Positions 1-5,090 of a stretch of 7,272 nucleotides of DNA are shown here, in pieces. A model generated the notes under the pieces. The model was not told the DNA's origin and did not search any database. It worked only from the letters and a program-made list of their open reading frames with translations. Where the stretch lies: assembly GCA_903970565.1 (NCBI GenBank), contig CAJCJE010000514.1:1-7272 (forward strand), given 5' to 3'. This DNA comes from Candidatus Melainabacteria bacterium (lineage in GTDB: Bacteria; Actinomycetota; Actinomycetes; Mycobacteriales; Pseudonocardiaceae). How positions within the stretch are numbered: position 1 is the stretch's first letter; every line of letters begins with the position of its first letter. The translations under genes and the position numbers were made by a program.

Positions 1-181
1 CGTTCAGGAGGTGGAAGGCGCCCGCCGTGCCACCGATGTCCGGGTGCATGGTCTTGGCCAGGCCTCGGTAGGCGGCCTTGATGTCGTTTCTGGACGCGCT
101 GCGGTCAACCCCGAGTACCGCGTAATAGTCGACCGCACCCAATCCCTCGTCCAATCCACCGCGCCCGCCAGGACACCACAT
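1..181 (-). CDS. J-domain (DnaJ-like) protein, N-terminal part, cut by the left edge
   Basis: The - strand reading frame entering the left edge gives a clear J domain: [14 protein letters not shown], then an amphipathic stretch [13 protein letters not shown], then the invariant HPD tripeptide (codons at 46-38) followed by [12 protein letters not shown] at the edge. J domains bind DnaK-type Hsp70 through HPD and stimulate its ATPase, so this is a cytosolic co-chaperone or a J-domain protein with another C-terminal module outside the window. About 45 residues of the domain are seen and no stop interrupts them. The start is uncertain. ATG at 181-179 has no Shine-Dalgarno sequence and adds about 16 residues before the domain; TTG codons at 154-152 or 142-140 would put the start where J proteins usually begin, 4 to 8 residues before DYY. 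Whether it is a full DnaJ with Gly/Phe and zinc regions cannot be judged. The identification of the J domain is firm; the rest of the protein is unknown. Confidence 0.85.
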   Translation of the reverse strand, partial: MWCPGGRGGLDEGLGAVDYYAVLGVDRSASRNDIKAAYRGLAKTMHPDIGGTAGAFHLLN

Positions 182-203
182 TGGAGTCGGAACACCATAT
201 TGG
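171..203. repeat. Tandem imperfect direct repeat at the start of the J-domain gene
   Basis: Two near-identical units lie head to tail on the + strand: GGACACCACATTGG (171-184) and GGAACACCATATTGG (189-203), separated by four bases. They differ by one inserted A and one C/T change. They overlap the upstream-most possible start codon of the J-domain gene (179-181). If translation begins at one of the TTG codons further in, the repeats would lie in the leader or promoter. A tandem operator is possible but is inferred only from position and similarity. They do not match the HspR (HAIR) or HrcA (CIRCE) boxes that usually control chaperone genes. Confidence 0.5.
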
Positions 204-285
204 AAACGTCACGAGCACATCACGGGGAGGCCGTCGACCTGGCCGCCGCCACGTCGTGCTACAGGCCGGTCGGCGGTAGGAGAAT

Positions 286-308
286 CGGACCTGGTCGTTG
301 CCGGTCCG
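286..308 (-). terminator. Possible hairpin terminator after the small ORF
   Basis: A 6-base perfect inverted repeat (CGGACC at 286-291, GGTCCG at 303-308) with an 11-base loop lies directly after the TGA of the small ORF at 310-312. There is no U tract, and the stem is short. Its position fits a stem-loop ending the methyltransferase/small-ORF transcript before the J-domain gene. The rest of the 182-309 gap shows no other feature I can support except the direct repeats near its left end. Confidence 0.3.
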
Positions 309-309
309 G

Positions 310-549
310 TCAGCCCTCGGCCGGTTCCGCGTCCTCGGTCGGCTCGGCGGCCTTGCGCCGGACCTGGACGACGCCGCCGTCGAGATCGAGCGGGCCGGGT
401 GGGAAAGCCTGGCCGGTGCCCGCCTCCTCCGGCGTCTGCTTGGCCAACTTCTGACCGGGAAACATCTCGCCAAGTTGCCCCATTGGCCAAGGATAGCCCG
501 GCTGCCAACCCACCCGGCCTGATATCACTGATGGATCGCCCCGAGGCAT
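310..549 (-). CDS. Small protein of unknown function (79 aa, or 57 aa from an internal ATG)
   Basis: A short open frame starts with ATG at 549-547, seven bases after the stop of the methyltransferase, which would allow translational coupling. A second in-frame ATG at 483-481 would give 57 residues beginning MGQLGEMFPGQKLAKQ; neither ATG has a good Shine-Dalgarno sequence. Codons from 483 down to 310 are strongly G/C-ending, as in true genes here, while the first 22 codons are more mixed, which favours the shorter form. The protein is soluble and acidic at its end: a central segment rich in Pro and Gly, then PLDLDGGVVQVRRK, then an acidic tail (AEPTEDAEPAEG). The DLD-x-GVVxVRR pattern resembles the C-terminus of small actinobacterial proteins of unknown function (DUF6191-like, from memory), but that is only a resemblance. 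No catalytic motif, signal peptide or membrane segment is seen. It could still be a spurious frame. Confidence 0.55.
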   Translation of the reverse strand: MPRGDPSVISGRVGWQPGYPWPMGQLGEMFPGQKLAKQTPEEAGTGQAFPPGPLDLDGGVVQVRRKAAEPTEDAEPAEG

Positions 550-556
550 TGCCGGA

Positions 557-1396
557 TCACGGCACCTTGGCGACCGCGACGTAGCACCCGGTCAGCGCGC
601 CGGCCCTGGCCTGCCGCGGGTCGTCCGGACGCCAGGCCTGCACCGCGACCACGCCCGGATCGACCGGTTCGGCGTCGCCGAGCAGTTCGACGATCTGCGC
701 CCGGCTGCGCAGATGCGCGTGCGTACTGGCGCCCGCGGTGGCCGCGGCGAGAGCGGACATGTCGATCGCGGTCTCGTCGTTGGTCACGTGCGAGACCAGC
801 AGGAAACTGCCGGGCGCGAGGTGCGCGCGATACCGGGCCAGGATGTCGGCGGGGTGGTCGGGCAGGTCCGGAAAGTACTGTAGGACCATCAGCGCGAGCA
901 GCGCGACGGGCTGGCTGAAGTCCAGCAGGCCGGCGACCGTCGGCGCGGACAGCACCGTCCGGGATTCCCGCAGATCGGCCTGGGTGATGGTGGCCAGCGG
1001 GTTGTTCCTCAGCAGCGCTCGGCTGTGCGCGACCGCGATGCCGTCGATGTCGACGTAGGCAATCCGGCAGGCCGGGTCGACCTGTTGGGCGACCTCGTGC
1101 ACGTTGCCGACGGTCGGTATTCCGGAACCGAGGTCGAGGAACTGGCGGATGCCGTTGGCGACGCAGTAGCGGACCGCGCGGCGCAGGAACGACCGGTTGG
1201 CCCGCGCGATCTCCACCACGCCGGGATCGATGGCGATCATCTCGTCGGCGAGTTCACGATCGACGGCCTGGCTCGCCGCGCCGCCGAGCCAGTAGTCGTA
1301 CATCCTGGCCGCGCTGGGACGTTCGAGGTCGATGTCCTGGCTCACCGCATCCCGCGAGTCCACCTGCCAGTCCGGCTCCGACATGGCACGTCCCAT
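557..1396 (-). CDS. SAM-dependent methyltransferase, DUF574 / Methyltransf_19 family
   Basis: Predicted 279-residue cytosolic methyltransferase. The N-terminal family signature is present: PSAARMYDYWLGG (residues 27-39), followed by D-R-E-LADEM and ARANRSFLRRAVRYC (65-78). The Rossmann SAM-binding motif is FLDLGSGIPTVGNVHEVAQ (86-104), and the acidic strand-2 motif is YVDID (114-118), expected to bind the ribose hydroxyls. A later TQADLRE segment fits the adenine-side loop, and LALMVLQYFPD fits the strand-4 region. Length is usual for the family. Start choice: ATG at 1396 has GAGGG five bases upstream; a GTG at 1408 and an ATG at 1384 are in frame. This family is very common in actinomycetes and most members have no known substrate, so none is assigned. 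A small ORF follows at a seven-base gap, possibly co-transcribed. The gene is separated from the upstream ROK kinase by 135 bases containing a perfect inverted repeat. Confidence 0.9.
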   Translation of the reverse strand: MGRAMSEPDWQVDSRDAVSQDIDLERPSAARMYDYWLGGAASQAVDRELADEMIAIDPGVVEIARANRSFLRRAVRYCVANGIRQFLDLGSGIPTVGNVHEVAQQVDPACRIAYVDIDGIAVAHSRALLRNNPLATITQADLRESRTVLSAPTVAGLLDFSQPVALLALMVLQYFPDLPDHPADILARYRAHLAPGSFLLVSHVTNDETAIDMSALAAATAGASTHAHLRSRAQIVELLGDAEPVDPGVVAVQAWRPDDPRQARAGALTGCYVAVAKVP

Positions 1397-1433
1397 CGTT
1401 GCCCTCACCCGATCCCACTCGACTCGTGTCGAT

Positions 1434-1455
1434 CATGACCGGTGGCCCGGTCATG
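1434..1455. terminator. Perfect 9-bp inverted repeat (hairpin or operator) between ROK kinase and methyltransferase
   Basis: CATGACCGG (1434-1442) and CCGGTCATG (1447-1455) are exact inverted copies with a 4-base loop. The hairpin starts 76 bases after the ROK kinase stop and ends 37 bases before the methyltransferase start on the - strand. No U tract follows. It may terminate the kinase transcript or act as a dyad operator upstream of the methyltransferase. The symmetry is certain; the role is inferred from place only. Confidence 0.45.
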
Positions 1456-1531
1456 GAAGCCTTATCGGCGGAAGGTGGCGTCGAATTACGTTGCTGCGCG
1501 AGAAACCCGCTCCGGAACGAATAGTAGCTCG

Positions 1532-2521
1532 TCAGCCGGCTGGCAGCCCGCCCTCGACCGCCAGCGGCGACGGGTTCCGCGCGGGCAGGGTGACCTGCCG
1601 AGCCGGGTAACGATCGTTGTCAATCGATTCGGCGGACACGGTCATCGCGAGTGCGACCGCGCCACGCAACGCACCGTCCTGCTCGAACCGGGCAGACACC
1701 AGCTCGGGCGGGAACGGCACCGCCTGCACGAGTCGTCGGCGCAGCGCCGGGAACACCACGTCAGCCGACCGGGTGAGGCCGCCGCCGACGGCGATCCTGG
1801 CCGGGTCGATGGCGATGGCGAGGTTCGCGACGTGCACGGCCAACTCGTCCAGCGCGTCAGTCCGCAGCGCGCGCGCCGCCGCGTCGTGCTCGGCCAGCGC
1901 GAACAGTTGCGCCGCAGTGGTCGGCCGGCCGAGCAGGGCGGTGGCCCGCTCGCCGAGCCAGCGACCGCCGACCGCCTCCTCCAGCGAGGCCGAACCGCTG
2001 GCGTGGCCACCGGAATCCGCCACGCCGCGCAGGTTGTAGCCGATCTCTCCGGCCGCGCCGTTGGCCCCGGTGAGGATGGTGCCGTCGACGATGATGGCCG
2101 CCGCCAATCCGGTGCCCAGCGACAGGAACAGCGCCGGATCGGCGTCGGTGAGCGCGCCCCAGCGCCATTCGGCCAGCGCGGCGGCCTTCGCGTCGGTACC
2201 CACCGCGATCGGCACCCCCGGACCGAGCCGCTGCGCGATCTCCTCGCGCAACCGCAGCCGGCCCCAGCCGGGCACGTTGGGGGCGAGCAGAATCCGGTCC
2301 GGCAGCACGATGCCCGGACTGACCACGCCGACCGACCGCAGCGTGGCCGAGGGCGCCGCGGCGAGCAGTTCCCGTGCCGCCGCGACCGCGCGGCGCACGG
2401 CCTGTTCGGCGCCCTCGGGCGCGTCGGTGTCCAGCCTGCGCTGGGCGAACAGGGCGCCGGTGACCGGATCGGCGAGGCCGAGCGCGATCTTGGTGCCACC
2501 GAAGTCGATGCCGAGGATCAC
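1532..2521 (-). CDS. ROK-family sugar kinase (glucokinase-like), lacking the usual zinc motif
   Basis: A 329-residue protein with the ROK fold, expected to phosphorylate a hexose or amino sugar with ATP in the cytosol. Visible motifs: the N-terminal phosphate-binding strand GIDFGGTKIALG (residues 4-15); VGTDAKAAALAE (107-117), carrying the catalytic Asp at 110; the SLGTGLAAAIIVDG strand-turn (134-147); GANGAAGEIGYN (152-163); and the adenosine motif IAVGGGLT (243-250). Odd points: the ROK zinc motif CxCGxxGCxE and the preceding GH are absent, with GY at 161-162 and a Ser/Gly-rich loop ending SLEEAVGG. The Asn normally before the catalytic Asp is Thr109. A tail of about 35 residues (from SAESIDNDRY) extends the end. 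Start: GTG at 2521 begins just before the first strand, with GACGGGA upstream; the frame continues upstream to a TTG at 2671 but that extension is basic, low-complexity and unlike the family. It lies downstream of a ROK regulator, suggesting a regulated sugar pathway. Substrate unknown. Confidence 0.88.
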   Translation of the reverse strand: MILGIDFGGTKIALGLADPVTGALFAQRRLDTDAPEGAEQAVRRAVAAARELLAAAPSATLRSVGVVSPGIVLPDRILLAPNVPGWGRLRLREEIAQRLGPGVPIAVGTDAKAAALAEWRWGALTDADPALFLSLGTGLAAAIIVDGTILTGANGAAGEIGYNLRGVADSGGHASGSASLEEAVGGRWLGERATALLGRPTTAAQLFALAEHDAAARALRTDALDELAVHVANLAIAIDPARIAVGGGLTRSADVVFPALRRRLVQAVPFPPELVSARFEQDGALRGAVALAMTVSAESIDNDRYPARQVTLPARNPSPLAVEGGLPAG

Positions 2522-2641
2522 CGCGTGATCCCGTCGACGATCATGGCCGGACAGGTAGGAGTGGCCGAACAGGGGGGAGCGGCCGGCGGGGCGGTCACGG
2601 CCGGCGCCTTCGGGGTGAGCACCGCGTTGCGCACGGACCAA

Positions 2642-2671
2642 TTTGTATGCCTGCCTTACATATGGCGTCAA
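2642..2671 (-). promoter_or_regulatory. Putative promoter of the ROK kinase gene
   Basis: On the - strand TTGACG (2671-2666) and TACAAA (2647-2642) are separated by 18 bases, a fair match to a housekeeping sigma-70 type promoter. The stretch is clearly more A/T-rich than its surroundings. A transcript would start near 2635 and have a leader of about 110 bases before the GTG at 2521. A weak dyad, TGTA-N9-TACA (2644-2660), overlaps the spacer and -10 and could be an operator, perhaps for the adjacent ROK regulator; that is inference. Confidence 0.45.
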
Positions 2672-2714
2672 GGGTGCGTCCGGGTATTCCTATCCCTGAT
2701 GACCCGCGCCTCGG

Positions 2715-2741
2715 CCCGGCGCCGTGATCCGGCCGGCCGGG
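2715..2741 (-). terminator. GC-rich hairpin just after the ROK regulator gene
   Basis: CCCGGC (2715-2720) and GCCGGG (2736-2741) form an inverted repeat starting five bases beyond the stop of the ROK regulator. Within it, CCGGCCGGCCGG (2729-2740) is itself a perfect 12-base palindrome, so alternative folds exist. There is no U tract. It could end the regulator transcript before the separate kinase promoter. GC-rich DNA makes such repeats common by chance, so support is modest. Confidence 0.3.
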
Positions 2742-2746
2742 GTTGG

Positions 2747-4048
2747 TCAGGTCGCGAGCTGGGCGAGGACGGTGTCCCGGGCGCGGTCCAGACCGGCCGC
2801 CAGCGCGCCGAGCACCACGTTGTCCCGGCCGAGCCCGGACATCTCGATCGGCGGCGGCGCCAGCGCGAGCAGTTCGGCCAGTCGCCGTGTGACCGGTTCG
2901 AGCAGCACGTCGGCGTTGCCGCCGACCCCGCCGCCGAGCACGATCAGACCCGGATCGAGCATGGCGATGATCGCGGCCAGCGCCCGCGCGATGTGATCGG
3001 CCTCGGCCTCCACCGCCCGCAACGCCGCAGGCTGACCGAGCCGGGCGGCCTCGAAGACCTCCTCGGCGTTGGTCACCGTCATGCCGCATTCCCGCGCCGT
3101 GGCCACCACGCCCCCGGCCGAGGCGACCGTCTCCAGGATGCCGTGTCGGCGGGCGTCCGCCGCGCTGCCGACCTTCACCGGCACCGGCCCCTGGTCGCCG
3201 ACTGGCAGGAAGGAGATCTCCCCGGCCCGGCCGTTGGCGCCGCGATAGAGCTTGCCGTCGATCACGATGCCCATGCCGACCCCGGTGCCGACCGAGACGA
3301 ACACGAAGTTGCCGAAGGTCGAGCCGAGGCCGTAGGCCTGCTCGGCCAGGGTCGCGAGGTTGACATCGTTGTCGATGGAGAACCGTTCGCCGAGCGTGCC
3401 GAGCAGGGCCCGCACCGAACCGGGCCGGTCGAGGCCGGGCAGGTTGGGCGCGGCGTTGATCCGCTGCAACTCCGGTTCGTAGAAACCGGGGATGCCCAGG
3501 ACGGTGTGCGTGACATCGGCGAAGGTCAGGCCCGCCCTGACCGGCACGGTGGTGGCCAGCTCGATCACCTGCGCGACCAGTGTCTCGGCACTGCGGGCCT
3601 TCACCCGCTCGTCGTAGCGGACCACGATCTGGCCGGCGAGGTCGGCGATGGCCACCCTGATCCAGGAGGCACCGACGTCGACGGCCAGGGCGCAGCCGGC
3701 GTCCGGTTTGATCTCATACAGCCGGGGCGCCCGCCCGACCTGACCGACCCGGTGCCCGACATGGCGCAGCAGGCCGGCGCGTTCGAGGCTGCCCAGGGCC
3801 AGGCCGATGGTCGGCTTGGACAGCCCGGTCGCCGCGACCAGTTGCGAGGCGGAAACCTGGCCGAGCTGACGGGTCCACTGGTAGACGGCGCGCTCGTTCA
3901 TGATCCGGACCACCGCGGTGGTGTTGGCCACCGCGCTGTCGGCTATCGCGCTCTCCGGCACGGACCCCTCGGCGGTGAAGGGCTCGCGCAGGGACTGCGG
4001 TAAGACCCCACTGACCCCGGCACCGGCCGGCACCTGATCGTCGGTCAT
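2747..4048 (-). CDS. ROK-family transcriptional regulator (winged HTH + ROK domain)
   Basis: A 433-residue DNA-binding protein. Residues 1-40 are a probably disordered leader. Residues 44-112 form a winged helix-turn-helix: VVRIMNERAVYQWTR, then VSASQLVAATGLSKPTIGLAL, where SKPTIGLAL is the likely recognition helix, and a basic wing (HRVGQVGRAPRLYEI). Residues 119-430 are a ROK domain: LAVDVGASWIRVAIAD (121-136), FSIDNDVNLATLAE (223-236), VSVGTGVGMGIVIDG (251-265), GANGRAGEISFLP (270-282), and IVLGGGVGG (369-377). The zinc motif CxCGxxGCxE is missing here too. Start: ATG at 4048 has a strong GGAGG five bases upstream; the frame reaches back to 4132 without a better site. ROK regulators typically repress sugar uptake or catabolic genes and release DNA on binding a sugar or sugar phosphate. 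The ROK kinase gene lies 225 bases downstream on the same strand and is the obvious candidate target. A D-N-D catalytic-type motif is retained, so residual kinase activity cannot be excluded. Confidence 0.92.
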   Translation of the reverse strand: MTDDQVPAGAGVSGVLPQSLREPFTAEGSVPESAIADSAVANTTAVVRIMNERAVYQWTRQLGQVSASQLVAATGLSKPTIGLALGSLERAGLLRHVGHRVGQVGRAPRLYEIKPDAGCALAVDVGASWIRVAIADLAGQIVVRYDERVKARSAETLVAQVIELATTVPVRAGLTFADVTHTVLGIPGFYEPELQRINAAPNLPGLDRPGSVRALLGTLGERFSIDNDVNLATLAEQAYGLGSTFGNFVFVSVGTGVGMGIVIDGKLYRGANGRAGEISFLPVGDQGPVPVKVGSAADARRHGILETVASAGGVVATARECGMTVTNAEEVFEAARLGQPAALRAVEAEADHIARALAAIIAMLDPGLIVLGGGVGGNADVLLEPVTRRLAELLALAPPPIEMSGLGRDNVVLGALAAGLDRARDTVLAQLAT

Positions 4049-4152
4049 GCCGCCCTCCGGCGTCGTCCTACCCACCGCCGCGCTCCTCCCTGGCCGGCTC
4101 GACGCCCGGAGCCGGCGACCATGCGACACCACCTGACGTGCCGCATGACGCC

Positions 4153-4158
4153 ATTAAA
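4153..4158 (-). promoter_or_regulatory. Possible -10 element upstream of the ROK regulator
   Basis: TTTAAT on the - strand (4158-4153) matches five of six bases of the sigma-70 -10 consensus and lies in the only A/T-rich patch of the 220-base gap before the ROK regulator, after GGTTGGTTG. No convincing -35 is found at 16 to 18 bases. It would give a leader of about 100 bases. ROK regulators often bind A/T-rich sites near their own genes, so this patch could also be an operator. Low confidence. Confidence 0.25.
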
Positions 4159-4226
4159 CAACCAACCTGCCAATTCCGTGGCGACTCGCCGAGAGCGAGA
4201 TCATCAGCAGTCGTCCGGGTGACCCG

Positions 4227-4263
4227 GCGCCGGGCCGGACCCACCGGGGGTCTGGCCCGGCGC
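4227..4263 (-). terminator. Strong GC hairpin terminator after the fatty-acid methyltransferase / DUF1295 operon
   Basis: Two 16-base arms (4227-4242 and 4248-4263) pair at 15 of 16 positions around a 5-base loop. The single exception is 4237/4253, a G-U wobble in a + strand transcript and a C-A mismatch in a - strand one. The hairpin begins five bases after the stop of the DUF1295 gene. A second small dyad, CCGGGT-G-ACCCGG (4215-4227), abuts it. No U tract follows, as is common for terminators of high-GC actinobacteria. It separates the lipid operon from the ROK regulator. Confidence 0.65.
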
Positions 4264-4268
4264 ACGGT

Positions 4269-5090
4269 TCAGACCGAGGCGGACTGCTTGGGTGGCAACG
4301 GAAAGAAGCCGCTGGTCCGGCGCACGTAGTCGGCGTAGGCGGGCCGCCTGGCGAGCATGGACTTCTCCACGATCGGTTTGCCGCTGCCCCTGGCCAGCAG
4401 CGCGGTCATCACCAGCGGCGCGATGATCGTCGCGACCCCGGCCCAGCTGTGGCAGGCCACCAGGTACAGGCCCCACCACACGCAGGCGTCGCCGAAGTAG
4501 TTCGGGTGCCGGGTGTAGCGCCACAACCCGGAGTCCAGGACGGTGCCCTTGTTGCTCGGATCGGCCTTGAACCGGCGCAACTGGGCGTCGCCGATGACCT
4601 CGAACGCCATCCCGACCAGCCAGACCGCGATCCCGATCCAGCTCAGCACGTTCAGCCCGCCGCCCGCGTACTGGGCGGCCTGCACCGGCAGCGAGATCAG
4701 CCACAGGAGGCCGGCCTGTACCAGGTACACCCGGACGAACATGTACCTGGCCGGCGAGGTACCTGCCTTGACGGCCTTCTTCGCCATCGACGCGTACCGG
4801 GGGTCCTCGTCCTGGTGGGCGTTGCGGGTGTGGATGTGGATGGCCAGCCGCAGACCCCAGACCACGGTCAACCCGGTGACCAGCAACCGGCCGGCGAGAT
4901 CCCCGTGTCCGGTGGACACCGCGAGGGTGAGCACCGCGATCACCGCGAACCCGAGCCCCCACGCGCTGTCGATGGTGTCGTAGCGGCCACGCCGCCGGGC
5001 GATACCGAAGGTCAGCACGACCAGCACGAGCGCGACGCCGAGCATGATCGCCGCGTTGATCGCGAACGAGCCGAGATCGCTGTTACCCAT
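4269..5090 (-). CDS. DUF1295 integral membrane protein (steroid 5-alpha-reductase / ICMT-like fold)
   Basis: A 273-residue polytopic membrane protein. Hydrophobic segments are visible at about residues 8-30, 43-60, 66-86, 117-136, 147-166, 198-213 and 217-233. The family signature is SGLWRYTRHPNYFGDACVWWGLYL at 187-210, with the conserved R-H-P-N-Y-F-G core, and a C-terminal R-P-A-Y-A-D-Y-V-R-R-T-S-G-F-F-P-L block (249-265). Related enzymes (steroid reductases, isoprenylcysteine methyltransferases, ergosterol reductases) bind NADPH or SAM through this C-terminal region, so a reductase or methyltransferase acting on a membrane lipid is likely; the actual reaction is not known. Its ATG shares one base with the TGA of the upstream fatty-acid methyltransferase (TGATG at 5092-5088) and has no Shine-Dalgarno sequence, so translation is probably coupled. 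From memory, a homologue sits beside ufaA1 in mycobacteria (Rv0446c). This context suggests a step in modified fatty acid synthesis, possibly reduction of an unsaturated intermediate. Confidence 0.9.
   Translation of the reverse strand: MGNSDLGSFAINAAIMLGVALVLVVLTFGIARRRGRYDTIDSAWGLGFAVIAVLTLAVSTGHGDLAGRLLVTGLTVVWGLRLAIHIHTRNAHQDEDPRYASMAKKAVKAGTSPARYMFVRVYLVQAGLLWLISLPVQAAQYAGGGLNVLSWIGIAVWLVGMAFEVIGDAQLRRFKADPSNKGTVLDSGLWRYTRHPNYFGDACVWWGLYLVACHSWAGVATIIAPLVMTALLARGSGKPIVEKSMLARRPAYADYVRRTSGFFPLPPKQSASV

Noticed and set aside
4..198. 64-codon - strand frame beginning MVFRLQCG
   Set aside because: It is the neighbouring frame of the J-domain gene on the same strand; only the frame with DYY...HPD encodes a known domain.
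11..454. 147-codon + strand frame covering the left end
   Set aside because: It is antisense to the J domain and the small ORF, with no motif and an Arg/Ser/Pro-rich composition.
2522..2671. N-terminal extension of the ROK kinase to a TTG at 2671
   Set aside because: The ROK fold begins right at the GTG at 2521. The 50 extra residues are basic and unlike the family, and the TTG is part of a promoter-like -35.
1442..4003. 853-codon open frame on the + strand
   Set aside because: It lies antisense to both ROK genes, whose motifs are unmistakable. Its product is Arg/Gly/His/Gln-rich without any domain, as expected for the antisense of high-GC coding DNA.
4068..4265. 65-codon open frame on the - strand between the DUF1295 gene and the ROK regulator
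   Set aside because: It starts inside the strong terminator hairpin, has no ribosome binding site and an unstructured Arg/Pro/Gly-rich product.
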